Assembly: GCF_017654505.1 (NCBI RefSeq)
Contig: NC_054538.1
Span: forward strand, 48,833,489 to 48,897,488
DNA length: 64,000 nt
Direction of reading: 5' to 3'
DNA from: Polyodon spathula
Taxonomy: Eukaryota; Chordata; Actinopteri; Acipenseriformes; Polyodontidae
The notes under the pieces are model-generated. The model was not told the DNA's origin. It saw only the letters and a program-made list of their open reading frames with translations, and searched no databases. The translations under genes were made by a program, and so were the position numbers. Positions 1-12,674 of this stretch are shown here, one piece after another; positions within the stretch are counted from its first letter, which is position 1, and each line of letters opens with the position of its first letter.

Positions 1-457
1 AGTAGCGTCTGTCACATTGGATTGTGGACACAGTCTTGATTGTGTATGATGGTGCTGGCTTGCCCCCACCTGGCAAGGTAGTCACATTGCTTATAAATGA
101 AGCTGCCATTTGCATTAATGCAAATGCATTAAAATCAAAAACAACATTTATAGACCACCTTTCTCACAAATGTTATGCAAATAGAAACCTATGACACAAA
201 AGAAAATCAGATTAAACAAAATGAGCAGTGCAGTTCATATTTCTTTAAACAATGTACTTACAAAATATACATTTACATATTTATAAAATACACGGTCTGA
301 TGTGAATACATTTTGATAAGAATGTTAAAACTTCATGAAGAACTTTTTCCATACACACTATTAAAAAAAAGGTTTTATTACTGTTTAAAAGGGTGATTTG
401 TCTACTATATATGCCAGTGTATGTAGAACTTTTAAAAGAGATATCAATATCGCACCA
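1..457. other. AT-rich sequence, nothing recognised
   Basis: I see no coding similarity, tandem array or repeat terminus here. Short A- and T-runs dominate. The block ends where a solo LTR begins. Confidence 0.5.
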
Positions 458-663
458 TGTGGTAGGGCGAATGGCGAATGCTCTAAATGTAAAGTGTGTG
501 GGAGTGTTGGGAATATAGGTTTTGCAGGGATGGGGTTAATTTGTATCTCTGCCAGCAATTACTGGTGTGGCCATTCACCAGTTACTGCTAATTGGGGAGT
601 GGCCAATTGTATAAAAAGCAATTAGAAATCCTTTGTCGGAGAGAGGGAGTAGGTGAGTGTTTC

Positions 664-706
<43 letters not shown>

Positions 707-933
707 GTATGTCTCTATGTCTGTCTGTCTATCTATCTGGTGCTGTTTTATTTTACAAATTTCAGTGAAGGTGCTTCCCAGTCTGGACAGTTTTTGTTGT
801 GTTTTGTTAGAATTTTTTGTTTTGGCCCTTGTGCCTATTATTTTGTTATTTGTGTTTGTTATTAAAAGTGCACAACAACTCTAAACTGCAACTTCAAGCC
901 TTGGAGCCTCATTACTGATGCTACCCTGCTACA
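458..933 (+). mobile_element. Solo LTR, LTR-2 family, copy 1
   Basis: The block starts TGTGGTAGGG and ends CCTGCTACA, a mutated form of the TGTGGCAGGG...CCTGTCACA termini of the copy at 46027-46499. The two match over the motif GCAGGGATGGGGTTAAT, a TATA-like TATAAAAAG near 610, and a shared downstream block including TTTTGGCCCTTGTGCC. Lengths are nearly identical (476 and 473 bases). The flanking 5-mers are CACCA and CTCCA, a TSD with one mismatch, so this is an old insertion. No internal retroelement sequence is attached, so it is a solo LTR left by recombination. Confidence 0.8.
663..740. repeat. (CTAT)n / (CTGT)n microsatellite inside the solo LTR
   Basis: About 10 perfect CTAT units are followed by a mixed CTGT/CTAT tail. 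The array sits just downstream of the LTR TATA-like box. Other copies of this LTR family carry unrelated tandem arrays at the same place. Confidence 0.95.
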
Positions 934-2569
934 CTCCAGTAAAAGGTTCTATATTTATACCAACATGTAGGTCTAGAAACTTTTTGGCCCATTTTTTGTT
1001 GGTGTACTATCCTAGTATTCCATGTTATTGTCTCTGAATTTAAAAACCTTAGAAATCATGAAAATGAAAATTGTTGCTGTGGGGAACACTGTCTTCTGCT
1101 GTGATACAAGACAAAATTTTTCTGTGCTGCTGGCGGATACAAGCTGCACTTTCTTGATGTTGCAGGTGACATACAGAATCACTATTCTCGGCACTTTTAT
1201 CAGCATTTCTGATAGTGGAGTGTGGAATCTTTTCTGTCATTCCCTGGCTCCAAATAAAGCTTGTATCTTGCACACCTCTTGGGCATTCCAGAAGAAAATG
1301 CACACACACATATAAATGCTAAATATAATGGATAATTGTTTTAGAGAAATCTTTTTATTATTATTTACAAACATGCAAAAGTGAAATTGTAGAGAATACA
1401 AGTTTTACAAGTGATCTTTACTATAAAACATAATACATGTGAAGGGTTATCCAATCAGTCCACAAATAACTCATACAGTGTAATTCATGAATCATATATA
1501 TATATATATATATATAACAAATTAATGCACTTACCTCTCACATGCAATTTACGACCCTGTCACCAGTTTTCTGATACAAAGCCCATCCCTTCAATTTTAA
1601 AATGTATTTGAATATTTGTCGCAGCCTGTTTTTTTTTCTCTCTGCATGCCAAATCAGTCTGAAGTAGTTGCTATTAATTGATAGATACAGACAATAAATC
1701 TATGCACTGCTAAACCACACCCCTGTCTTGACTGCTCATGAATATGCATGACAGTGGCAATTTCTTTATATTTTATCTTTATCTTTAATTATATCTTTGT
1801 TGTATTTTACTGTATTTGGCTTTATATTTTACTGTTTGCGTTTTTGTGTGTGTGTGTTTTGTGTTTTTTTTTTTTTCATTTTTAATAGTCAGACCCCTGT
1901 GCAGTTACACAGCGCTTCCTTCAGTTTCACCTGACGAAAATGCAGCAAAAACAAAACGAAGAGACAAGCTACGGTAATGTAACAGTTAATCAATAAACAG
2001 TTTTAGATATTGTGATGTTTTTAAATCTGTGATCTTTAAGTTTTTTTTCTGCATTGTGTGCACCTGTGACATTAAGGCCTTATGGAGCACTATGTTCTGC
2101 AATTTTGAATTCTGACTTGTACTGTTTTAATTTTGGAAACTGTATCAGTTTTTTTTTTTTTTTTAATATTTTGCTATATTGCATTGCTTTTTACGTTGTA
2201 TGCAGTTCTGTGCATGGGTAATATTCTGATTTAAAAATATTTCATCCTATTTTTTGGAAGATTGGGACGATCTGATAATCATTACACTTTTCACTTTCAC
2301 CCCCGCCCCCCCCCAATCCAACACTGTGCCATAAGGTTACTAAAACGCCAAGGAAAATCTGATATTTTCTGAACATTTATTTAGTGAAGTATAGTAGAAA
2401 CAAGTACTCTTTTCATAAGAAAATTTGTTCAGAACATTTGTATTGTGTAGCAAACACAATTTTAAGTCATTTAATTATAGCATCGCAATCAAACTTTGGC
2501 CATTAAAAAAAAATACAATTACCAAAGATAAAAAAAAAAAAAAAATCAGTTCACTGTGTTTGCCTTTTT
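934..2569. other. Intergenic, low-complexity, no gene recognised
   Basis: There is a short (TA)n run at 1494-1516 and several long T- and A-runs. Open frames at 1012-1315 exist on both strands but match no family I know. I see no TIR, TSD or splice-like organisation. Confidence 0.5.
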
Positions 2570-5320
2570 TCTCCATTTGATGAATCTCTTCCTCTATTCT
2601 TTGAATCTCTCATTCTGTGTGAAATGTCAGGAAGCGGTTGCTGGTAGCTGTAAAGCAGAGGTGGACATCACGTTTCCTGCACTTGACTGTTGAAGTGCCC
2701 TTGCATCCTGGTCTCCTGCATCTCCCCTTTTTTTTTCACTCAAGTTGGCCCAGTGGGATGTGCTGTCCAGGCGCACATCTGTGACTGGAATTGAAGCGGT
2801 GGGTCCCTGCCTCCTCCTCTTTTCCTCATATTCACTGGAAATCCCACCACTGGGATGGCCTCTCTTCCGCTCCAGATTTTTTCCACATTTGCAGAGTCTC
2901 TGTGCAATGTAGGATTTGAAGGAGTACAGCCTCATTTGTTCTTCTTTTGACATATCGCTGGCATCACAATCCCATCCGTAGAGCAGCCAGGCAGTCACTA
3001 CTGTCATATCCAGGAAGTGGAACCCCATGCAGTGATACCACTTTTTGGATCAGATCTTTGTGCGGTAGAGTGCGATGAGCGAGTCAAGCAGGTAAACTCC
3101 CATGTGCCGATTGTAGTTTCTCACCACAACAGGACAGGGGACTTGGATGACCATCTATCTGCTTCAGTCCCATCTCTCATACCACTTCACTGCATGGAAA
3201 TTTACATCTCTAACACTGACATCTCCGACTATTTTCTCTTGAAATGACCCACGGCCAGATCTTCTTAGCTCAGCATGAGAAATCGTGTTGCTGCCTGGTA
3301 ATCGGTTGGAACAAATGGTGCCAAGACAGTGAATCCCTTGATGAGCCAACTGAAGTTGTAGTGGAACACCGCAGAACCAATTGTTAAAGTACAGCTTGTA
3401 ATTCTTGTGCTTGGGTGGGCCAGGCAGAGGACCATGTTTCCACTTGCTCCCACATCTGCCAACTCGGGGGGCTGCAGCGCTTTCCCTGTGTATACTTCAA
3501 AGTTGTGTGGGATACCGTCAGAGCCACCTTGTAGCCCTACTTCCTCAGTTTCATGGGCAGGTATTGCTTCGGTGACTCCGCCCCATGAATGGGACCATTT
3601 GCTCATTGACACTCAACTTCTCTGACATGGTGTGACGGAAAGATGAGTTCTGGTGATGAATCTTCCTCCCGACCTGTGAGGGCGCTAAAGAACGGGAGGA
3701 GAAGTATCTGGAAGGGCTGGCCTGACAGTTCGTTTCCGGGTCAGGGAAGTGGGTCAGCCTGGAGGGAAGCGCGACTCTGTTGTAAGACCGTATTGATTTG
3801 AAAGGTAAACGAGAGGCAGCTGCAAGTAATAAGGCAGCTGCAACCGTTTATCTCGATATCATGCGGGATTACATATAGGGGCCAGGGTAACGCTGATCTT
3901 CTCCTTTGTTTGGGTTAACGTTAGGAGAGAAGGACTGAGAGAGGAGCTCTCAGAGTATTGTGAAGAGTGTCGTACGTGTTGTGTGTTATTTTCTGTCTGT
4001 CTGTAATTGTCTGTCTTTGTCGCACCAATAGACAGTTAACGCACATCTCCGGAGCTGTCGAAAGGAGAGCACTATCCGGAGCACCACTGCACTGAGCACC
4101 TGCACGTTTTCGATCACCCAGGACTGGTGACCGTACCGTTGTTTTTTGTTCGGGACTGTGCCCTTGTTTTCATTATCCCCGTGCTTTACACATTGTTGTG
4201 TATTGCCGGGGATTTATTATTCTTGACTGTCGTCAGACCTGGAAAAGAGCAATAAACCACACTTATTCACTGAATCACTGTTGTCTGTTCATCACTCCTG
4301 CACAACATCACCGCGACATCTGTTCCCCTTACCAACCACTTTGCCACACATGGGTATGGCATTCATTTTTGAGACAAGATGAGTGATCAGGGGTCGGATC
4401 TTGTAAAGCTCAACAGAGTTACCCTCTTCTCTGCCTGGTAGTGCATTGTTGTCATTGAAATGAAGGAATCTTTTGATGGCTTTCCATCTTGTAAGAGGCA
4501 ATGTGTCTGCTACCAAAAACACCAAAACATGCAAGTTGCTGGCAGTCCAAACAAGGATATGTACAGGACAATACCCAAGAACTGCTCTAGTTCTTTGGCT
4601 GTGAGGTTAAGTGGCTTATTGGCATCACACTGTCTGGTGACTGACTGCTCTACAATGATGTGAAGAATATCTTTGGAGAAGAACTGCTTGAAGTACTGGA
4701 GGGGGGACAGAATTCCATCGGGTTGTGGAAGGGTGTCTTGCCATTCAGGATGTGCAGGGAAGCTGGAATCATGGCATGCTTTCTATCATGGTAGCCAAGG
4801 AGCATCCTCTGGTGTATTATCACCCTGAGTTTGGTCTTCATTTCTGTCAACATCTTTAGATTCAGCTCCTTCAAAAAAAACATTTTATGATGAATTAAAA
4901 TGCACAAAACATGAAAATACATTTGTTTGACTGCACTTTTCTTATTCTCTCCTATTTCTTACTTCCACCCTACATTTGATTGCAATATGCTGTTTCAAAT
5001 GGACTCTTATACTGGAAGACATAGATTGTTCTTTTTTTTTTAAATAGTTACTTCTTCCAAGAGCAATTATTATTGTATATAAGTTGGGTACAGAGTAGTA
5101 TTTCACTGCCTTTCATACCTAATTCTGGGATCCATTCTTCCTCGGTGTCACTGCCCACTGTCCTATAAGGCTCCTTTCGGCCATAAAATGTCCCTGTGTC
5201 CATTTCCTGTGAATATCAATGGATATGTTGGCAACAACATTGAACAAGTCCACCATTGTAGACCAAATCACATGTCCTCCATTGAGCATGATATTGCCCT
5301 GAAAAGGTGCCTAACTGCAC
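2570..5320 (-). pseudogene. piggyBac (PGBD-type) transposase pseudogene, split by a solo LTR
   Basis: Read on the minus strand, the family blocks appear in order, in several frames. Near 4660-4540 is a block with NKPLNLTAKELEQFLGIVLY; near 4500-4300 is AIKRFLHFNDNNA followed by LYKIRPLI; near 3560-3480 is FEVYTGKA; at 3170-3050 is VVVRNYNRHMG with LLDSLIALYRTKI; at 3028-2950 is FHFLDMTVV; and a C-terminal cysteine-containing block with VHLCFTATSN ends near 2625. This covers most of a piggyBac transposase, normally about 550-600 residues with a DDE/D catalytic core. The solo LTR at 3631-4348 interrupts it; removing that LTR and one copy of its TSD rejoins the frame. Stops and frameshifts remain elsewhere. 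The sequence at 4930-5320 probably holds the decayed N-terminal part, but that assignment is weak. It should encode no active enzyme. Confidence 0.85.
3631..4348 (+). mobile_element. Solo LTR, LTR-1 family, with perfect TSD
   Basis: The termini are TGTGACGG...TTTGCCACA. The flanking 5-mers are identical, CATGG at 3626-3630 and CATGG at 4349-4353. AATAAA occurs near 4250 in plus orientation. The length is 718 bases. It is inserted into the piggyBac pseudogene, so it is younger than that element. The motif GACCTGTGAGGGCGCT near the 5' end is shared by all LTR-1 copies in the window. Confidence 0.93.
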
Positions 5321-5641
5321 AATGTTGCCCTGACACAACGAAAAGAAAACTACATTTTTGAATATCTAAAAAGACAAAATATGTCCAAAATGTTATGTTC
5401 AAAATATGTTCAAATATGCTTCTTTAGAGGTTCATATACATGTACATATTTTTTATTGTCAAGTTATCTCTGTAAAAATATGCTAAAAAATGAAATTTAT
5501 CTTACCCTCTGCTCACACCATGCACTCACGTAGCTCTGCTTCCTGAAGGGATGCCCCTCCCCCACTCAAAACATCATACCCACTTCTGCACCTCATTGGA
5601 TTGCTCACAGACATGTCATCACACATTGTGATGTGCAGGGA

Positions 5642-5643
<2 letters not shown>

Positions 5644-5727
<84 letters not shown>
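5644..5727. repeat. (TA)n microsatellite
   Basis: This is about 41 uninterrupted TA units. Length from a short-read assembly may be unreliable. Confidence 0.97.
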
Positions 5728-5728
<1 letters not shown>

Positions 5729-6239
5729 GATATATGGGGGTCTGAGGGTCAAAAAGATTTTCTATTGCCAGAGGACAACGATGTGCAGTAGGTTTAATTT
5801 TGCTGTTGGGTCATTAACAGGGAATTTTATATACTGCTACAATACTTATCAGATTTAAAAGTATGCACTGTATTACAATCCACGTGGTGGCAAAAGTCTG
5901 GCAAGTGATAATTTCAGAATCCTATTGTTCTGAATTAAAATACTTCTTCTGTTGAAAATATAATACTGTACCAAAAAAAACAATCCAGTACATCTAAATG
6001 GAAGCATGCTTATTTTAAAACATATGTATTTTTGATATTGTGTCTTTTTTGTGTTTCCTGAAAAATGGACAAGGGTTGGAATGGACCAAAATGAAATAAT
6101 CAGATATGCAACCGTCACTGAAGTCAAAATTTTATAGGGTCGGATATGTGAGTGCTGATTGTATACACACACATGCTGTAATGATATGTAAGCAATTAGG
6201 AAAGTCACTGTTTTAAAGAAATTTCATTTTCTTTTTCTG
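5728..6239. other. AT-rich, no gene recognised
   Basis: I see no recognisable coding similarity. At 6189-6203 there is a 15-base exact inverted match to the stretch TTTCCTAATTGCTTA near 6889-6903. Confidence 0.45.
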
Positions 6240-6760
6240 TTACGCAGTATAGTTTTAGAAGTTCCAATGTTTTCTGTGTCTTTCAACTTTGGATATTTTG
6301 CTTTCACATGCATCTAGTCTTGTTTCTGTTTTGTTTACACGATATTCCACTTGCTTGATTTTACTCTTCATATCCTCAGCTTCAACATATACAACGTCCA
6401 CTGTTTTTTTAATGCCTTCGATTTTCATTGTATTCCCCCCGATCAGCTTTCCAAGCCCATCCACTCTGTCATTGATTACTTGCTTTCAGTAGCAATTATA
6501 TTTGTTTCCATGTTAAATCGCACATCTGGTTAAATGTCCATTTTACCTAATTTAGGTGCAGGGCTTTTAATATGAGTATTGGGGAGAATAGCACATCCAG
6601 AAAGTTCCTCAACTTCATCCACAGCACTATCAAATACCCCAGAGGAACACACGTAGCTGTGAGCAGATACATGGATGATAATATTGACTCCTTCTTGTAC
6701 TAGGATCGGATTTTGAGAGTCCAAATTTGGTTTAGATTCCGTTTTTTGTCTGTTTACATG
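6240..6760 (-). pseudogene. LINE ORF1-like (L1/Tx1 type) coiled-coil remnant
   Basis: Two minus-strand open segments (6464-6255 and 6724-6530) read as one eroded protein. The downstream one contains DMKSKIKQVEYRVNKTETRL, with heptad-like spacing and high charge, as in the coiled-coil part of L1/Tx1 ORF1 RNA-binding proteins. The upstream one is a linker-like segment rich in Val and Ser. A stop and a frameshift separate them. No RRM or RT block follows, so the family call is tentative. It could be another coiled-coil protein of an unrecognised element. Confidence 0.35.
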
Positions 6761-6839
6761 ACAGCCTGGAAATTATTTATTTATTTATTTTTTTAAACAT
6801 TCAATTTTTTCCTTTTCCCTTCTTTGGACATGTATTACA

Positions 6840-7240
6840 CTGTGTAACATTTTTTTTTTTTTTTTTGTTCCTGGGTAGTAAGTGTTATTTCCTAATTGCT
6901 TATGCCTCAAAAGTATAGAAAATGGCTATTATTCCCCACAAACTTTGCTTTTGTGACCAGGACAGTGATATTTCAAAATATCACTATTTCCAATGGGAAA
7001 ACGGGCAAATGTGTGTCTTTTCGTTCACAAAGTCAGAAAAAAACAACATATGAATCCAAATTAACATGTATTTATACGAAAATAATACAAAAATGACTAC
7101 AAAAGATTTAGAAGTGAGTAGGTTTTTGAGATTTACGATTATACTGTAAATTCATCAATTTTCACAATGATACTCGATGACCTCCACACTCCATTTACAA
7201 TTCCGCTTCAGCATGTGCATCCTCGTTTGTGTTGATTGAC
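6840..7240. other. Unidentified, well-preserved-looking segment
   Basis: After a T-run the sequence is compositionally even and free of microsatellite decay. It holds a near-perfect palindrome, GTGATATTTCAAAATATCAC, at about 6966-6985. A plus-strand frame is open at 6896-7096 but I do not recognise the product. It may be one end of a DNA transposon. Confidence 0.35.
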
Positions 7241-7403
7241 CAGGTTTTTATAATCCTGCCTGACCTGTAAGCTGGACAGTCAGTTTCACTTGAAGATAGA
7301 GGTCAGAGTGATGTAAGGGAGAAGCCACACAGTGCACGAAATAAAAAATAACAAAAACACACCCACTTCTAAACACAGAGGTACTGAATGAGTATGTGCT
7401 ACT

Positions 7404-7538
7404 TACAAATACACACACAGTAGAGACTGTGACTCCTACACAAATACACACACGGTAGAGACTATGACTCCTATACAAATACACACGTTAGAGACTGTGA
7501 CTCCTGTATAAATATAATACACACACACGGTAGAAACT
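7404..7538. repeat. Minisatellite, unit about 33-37 bases (left part)
   Basis: Nearly four copies of a unit containing ACACACGGTAGAGACTGTGA and CTCCTAT. A further partial unit occurs at about 10138-10190, on the far side of the LTR that starts at 7539. The array was therefore split by that LTR insertion. Confidence 0.85.
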
Positions 7539-7974
7539 GTGGCAAAGTGGTTGATTGTGTACAGGTGCAGGAGTGATACAGTATGCAATGAACAGACAGA
7601 GATTTGTAATCCAGTTGGAAAAGGGATTTTATTAATTATAATCCTGGTCTGGTGACCAAACAATAATTCCAGGCATTACATAACAATGTGTATTGCACTG
7701 GAAACAAACAAATGGGTTGCAGTCCCAAATAATAAACAAGCATCTTTCCCACAATGTACAAGCACGGTCACCAGCCCTGGGTGCGTGCTGCAGTGCTTGT
7801 AGTGGGTGAGACAAGTTTATTAGTGACAAAAGTGAAGTGCTATTCCGGGTTTTGTGTCGGAATGTCTTAGCCATTTAATAATTACAAATAAACAATTAGA
7901 CAAACAAAACAGAACACTCACAGATTTAAATGCTCAAACCAAAACAAGGAACAGATTACAATTCTACATCCATG

Positions 7975-8700
7975 TGGAAAGGTGTGGGTATTCAATGACA
8001 CAGGAGACAGAAGTGTATTTGTAAGCAAAGCACAGGTGTCCAGTTTTATTGGTTTATTTTTGTATTTCTTACTTTAGCCCACAGAGGGCGCTGTTGTCCA
8101 TGGCTTAAGAACCAGCGACAGTAAACAAGACCACACTTATACCAATACAGGTACACAGTCCACTGCAGGTGCACTCGCAGGTGCGCTGTAAATAATAATC
8201 ATAAAGGACAAAAGGCGAAAGAAAAAGTGAAAACACAGTAATAAAACTACAAAACAAAGGTACTGCACTCTGTAGCATGTACCCCGACCATCGCTACCCG
8301 CACGGCCCGGGTCTCTGTCCTATGCTCATGTGTTCCCTCACCACCCTATACAATAATTGGGGTCTGCCCAAGTTTTTCCCCACCGCAAAAAATAACCTTT
8401 TCTTTCTTTTTCTTGTTATGTTGTGGTTTTCTCCAGCCACGCTTGGTTCATCCACAGCGCTTCCGCTGGCTAGTATTTGGCTAGAGGGGGCAGTTTGAGG
8501 GAACACAGAGCGTAATCTTTATAGCCAGCAATCCCCCAAGGCCCGCCTCTCAGCCACAGAGAGAGGGAAAGCCACACATCCTTTTCTCACCTCTCCGTGT
8601 CACTGCCATTCAGACGGATCTATGAGACTGCTGCCCTCTACCTGCAGTACCATGCATGTGCCAGACAGTCAGTACAGATCTCCCCTGTTACTCTGTCACA
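7975..8700 (-). mobile_element. Solo LTR of a different family, nested in LTR-1
   Basis: It is bounded by CATG at 7971-7974 and CATG at 8701-8704, a 4-base TSD. Plus-strand termini are TGGAAAGGTG and CTCTGTCACA, i.e. TG...CA. The plus strand has TTTTATTGG near 8046, an AATAAA on the minus strand, so the element points left. No coding sequence was found. The exact left edge is uncertain by a few bases because the flanks are short. Confidence 0.65.
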
Positions 8701-8884
8701 CATGACCCCTTGCTAAACAAGTGCAACCGCCACGTTGTTTCCCTTCTGGGTCAATGTGTTATTGCAAAGGAGTCTCGCCCCCTTCCTGGCTGGCCGACTT
8801 CCCTTGAACCCTGGGAAAGAACTATCAGATGAGCCAGTCCAAGGAACTCTGTTCTCGCTGCTTAGTGCCATCACAGGTTGGGAG

Positions 8885-10091
<1,207 letters not shown>

Positions 10092-10137
10092 GTCGGGAGG
10101 GTGATTTACAACCAAGAATCATTGTATTTCATTCACA

Positions 10138-10303
10138 CTCATATATAAATACAGACACGATAGACTGTGACTCCTATATAAAGTAACTCTAAACAGGGCT
10201 GGAGTCTTTTGCAAAGAATTTCCTTCCTTTTTAAGTTAGAAAGAAGATACTTTGTATATTGTAATATAGAACACTATAAGTACATAAAAGTCACCATATT
10301 TAC

Positions 10304-10373
<70 letters not shown>

Positions 10374-10418
10374 CAATCAATGTTATCTTTCAACAAAATT
10401 GTAACACATTGGTGCTTG
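10138..10418. other. Minisatellite remainder and (TA)n spacer
   Basis: 10138-10190 is the right-hand minisatellite remnant (ATAAATACAGACACGATAGA type). 10307-10371 is a (TA)n tract. No gene is seen. Confidence 0.8.
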
Positions 10419-10822
10419 TGTGACAGAGTCAGAATGATTCTTGGTTAAATCTCTCTCCCAACCTGTGAGGGCGCTGTGCCCTGGACTGGATGACCTGACA
10501 GTTTATTTCCAGGGTTAGGTGGAAGTCAGTCACCTGAAAGGGGGCACAGCTATGGTACATTAAGTCATCGCCCCAGGGGGAAAGCGAAGTAGCAACTGAT
10601 TGGAGGAGAAACGGCTGCAATCGCTAACCAAGAGGGCGTGACTAAAGGTACAAGAAGGGGACGTGGCAGGTTCCTTTGTTTATGGTTAAGAGAACGCTAA
10701 AGGATGAGCAAAATATTACCGTGTTTAGTGTTTGTTTGTTTTTTTTCACCAGTACTTTGTTTGTCATTATCTTGAGCACTGCATCACCCCTACACCTGTG
10801 CACTACAAACCACTTTGCCACA
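10419..10822 (+). mobile_element. Solo LTR, LTR-1 family, internally deleted
   Basis: Starts TGTGACAGAG, contains CCAACCTGTGAGGGCGCTG, ends ACCACTTTGCCACA. The length is 404 bases against about 720 for full copies; the missing part lies near 10760. Flanks are GCTTG and ACCTG, so no clean TSD remains. Confidence 0.85.
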
Positions 10823-11300
10823 ACCTGTCATACAGAGAGAAATAAGTAACCAAAGTAAGGTAAAAATGTCCTTCTCCTTTTTATTTCAACGTATTTTTCT
10901 GCAGACCCCAGGCATGTTTGTCTATGCATATGTATATTACAGGACAGACAAGTTTAATGACAATTAATTTGTTTTGTCAACATGGATATATGCACAATTA
11001 TTGTGATGTCTATATCATTTATTTGCCTGCAAAAAATCTTTCTTTATATAAATATAAAAGAAAAGGCTGGTAAGTGTGGGATTTGAACCTATAACCTTCA
11101 GTTTACAAACATGTTTTGTTACTGTCAGTGCTATATGATTAGTTGAGAGAAGTAGTATTTTGAAAGAGGAAGTCAGCCAGCTGAGATTCTCAGGACATTG
11201 GGGATTCTTTCAAGCCATCATCATCATCATCATTCTGGAGTTCTGATCTTGATCTCTGAAAAATGTTGGTTTCCTGTCAGTGTAACACTCATTGTGGTTC
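10823..11300. other. Spacer, no gene recognised
   Basis: AT-rich with a short CATCAT run near 11220. A tRNA-like segment at 11064-11135 is listed separately. Confidence 0.5.
11064..11135 (-). repeat. tRNA-like / SINE-head remnant
   Basis: The minus strand carries GGTTCAAATCCC (11089-11078), a pol III B-box sequence. I cannot fold a full cloverleaf, and the A-box side is unclear. It is probably a decayed tRNA-derived SINE. Confidence 0.3.
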
Positions 11301-11909
11301 TGTGACAGAGACTTGGTGAAAAATCTCCCTCCTGACCTGTGAGGGTGCTGTGTAAAGGGAACAGAGTGCCCTCATCTGGATGGCCGGAAAATTAATTCCC
11401 AGGGTTAGAAAGAAGTTGGTCATCTAGAAAGGGGCTAGAGCTACGATACACTATACCCTTGACCTGGAAGGGAAAAGATGTGTTAGCCATGGATTGGCGG
11501 AGCGCTTGCACTAGTTAACCAAGGGGTCATGATTGAAAGTACAAAAAGGGGCTTAGCGAAGTGATATGTTCCTTGCTATGGTTAAAGCTGAACCAGAAGG
11601 AGAACCTATACTGTTTTCATGAGTGTTTTGTTTGTTTTGTTGTGGTGTCTAAACAATATACTGTTTGTTATTATTAGACGGCTGAAACACGATCCGGAGC
11701 TGTCGCTAAGGGCCAGCAGTTATCCGGACTACACTGCCCATTGTTCACGAAAAACTGTCTGCACCATGAGCACTGTGGACTTCTGTTTGTGTTTTGTGTT
11801 ACGTGTGGGTGTTGAAGATCAGGACTATTATTTCGGGACTAACCCGTGGATTAAAACAGTGCAATACACGCCGCTGTATTGCCTGTTCTCACTGTTACTG
11901 TTTAATGCC
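11301..11909 (+). mobile_element. Solo LTR, LTR-1 family, truncated by a second copy
   Basis: Starts TGTGACAGAG at 11301 and contains CCTGACCTGTGAGGGTGCTG. It runs about 600 bases and then stops, without its TTTGCCACA end, where another LTR-1 begins at 11910. An open frame that crosses the junction is accidental. Confidence 0.85.
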
Positions 11910-12430
11910 TGTGACAGAAATACAAAGATTCTTGGTTGTAAATCACCCTCCCGACCTCTGAGGGTGCTAAGCAGCGAGAACAGAGTTCTTGGAAGGAAGC
12001 TAGGAAGGGGGAGAGACTCCATCAAAGGGAAACAATGTAACATCAGCAGACTGGAGAGGCTTGTGTGACAGCATAAAAGGGGACGGAGAATTGTAATCTG
12101 TTCCTTCGCTTTGGTTTGTGTAAATAAACTGAGAAGGACTGTGAGAGACCCTGTTCCTATTCATAAAAGTACCATGTTTGTTTTGTCTTGTAATTGTCTT
12201 GTTTTGCACATTGCCAGACAGCTAAGCCGGAATGGCACTTCACCAACAGTCACTAAATAACCTGTATCACCCACCACAAGCACTACTACACGCACCCAAA
12301 ACTGGAGACTGTATGTATTATTGGGGGCAGATATCATGTTTATTAGTTGGGACTGCAATCCTGTTATTGTTTATCCCATGCAGTACACATTGTTGTGTAT
12401 TGCCAGGGGAATTATTGTTTAGGTCACCAG
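11910..12430 (+). mobile_element. LTR-1 copy lacking its 3' end
   Basis: Starts TGTGACAGAA and contains CCCGACCTCTGAGGGTGCTA. It matches the family as far as GGTCACCAG near 12430. There it joins gag-like sequence directly, so the last part of the LTR and the start of the internal region are deleted. It may be the 5' LTR of the element that supplied the gag fragment. Confidence 0.8.
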
Positions 12431-12435
12431 ATCGA

Positions 12436-12610
12436 GCCAGCTGAGACCATGCCTGATCGAAAAGGCTCAGGCAGCCTACCAGGCTACGAGCGACCTCAAT
12501 GCTGCCAGTTATGACCTGTTCAAGCTGGCCATTCTCCATCGCAGCAACATTACGTCAGAGACCGGGTATGGTTCAGGGAGAAATGAAGATCCCCGGAGAC
12601 ATGCCCCAGG
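12436..12610 (+). pseudogene. Gypsy-type gag fragment with SCAN-like segment
   Basis: The plus-strand translation from about 12440 gives LIEKAQAAYQATSD followed by YDLFKLAILHRSNI. This is the helix pattern of the Gag capsid/SCAN region in vertebrate Ty3/gypsy elements (known family pattern: L.GKAQ.AY.AL...Y..VK.AIL.RY). Only about 50 residues survive. It abuts a truncated LTR upstream. Downstream the frame runs into sequence that appears to belong to the helicase pseudogene. Confidence 0.6.
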
Positions 12611-12674
12611 GTGGTTGCGCTTTATAGCCGTTCATCTGCTATAAAAAGCACCAAATTCAAAGATTATGTAGATA

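Noticed and set aside
5513..5858. Frames encoding poly(Ile-Tyr)
   Set aside because: They are translations of a (TA)n tract.
7404..7538. CRISPR-like array
   Set aside because: Direct tandem units without unique spacers in a eukaryotic setting.
11619..12068. 149-codon plus-strand frame
   Set aside because: It spans the junction of two LTR-1 copies and has no domain; an accidental frame in LTR sequence.
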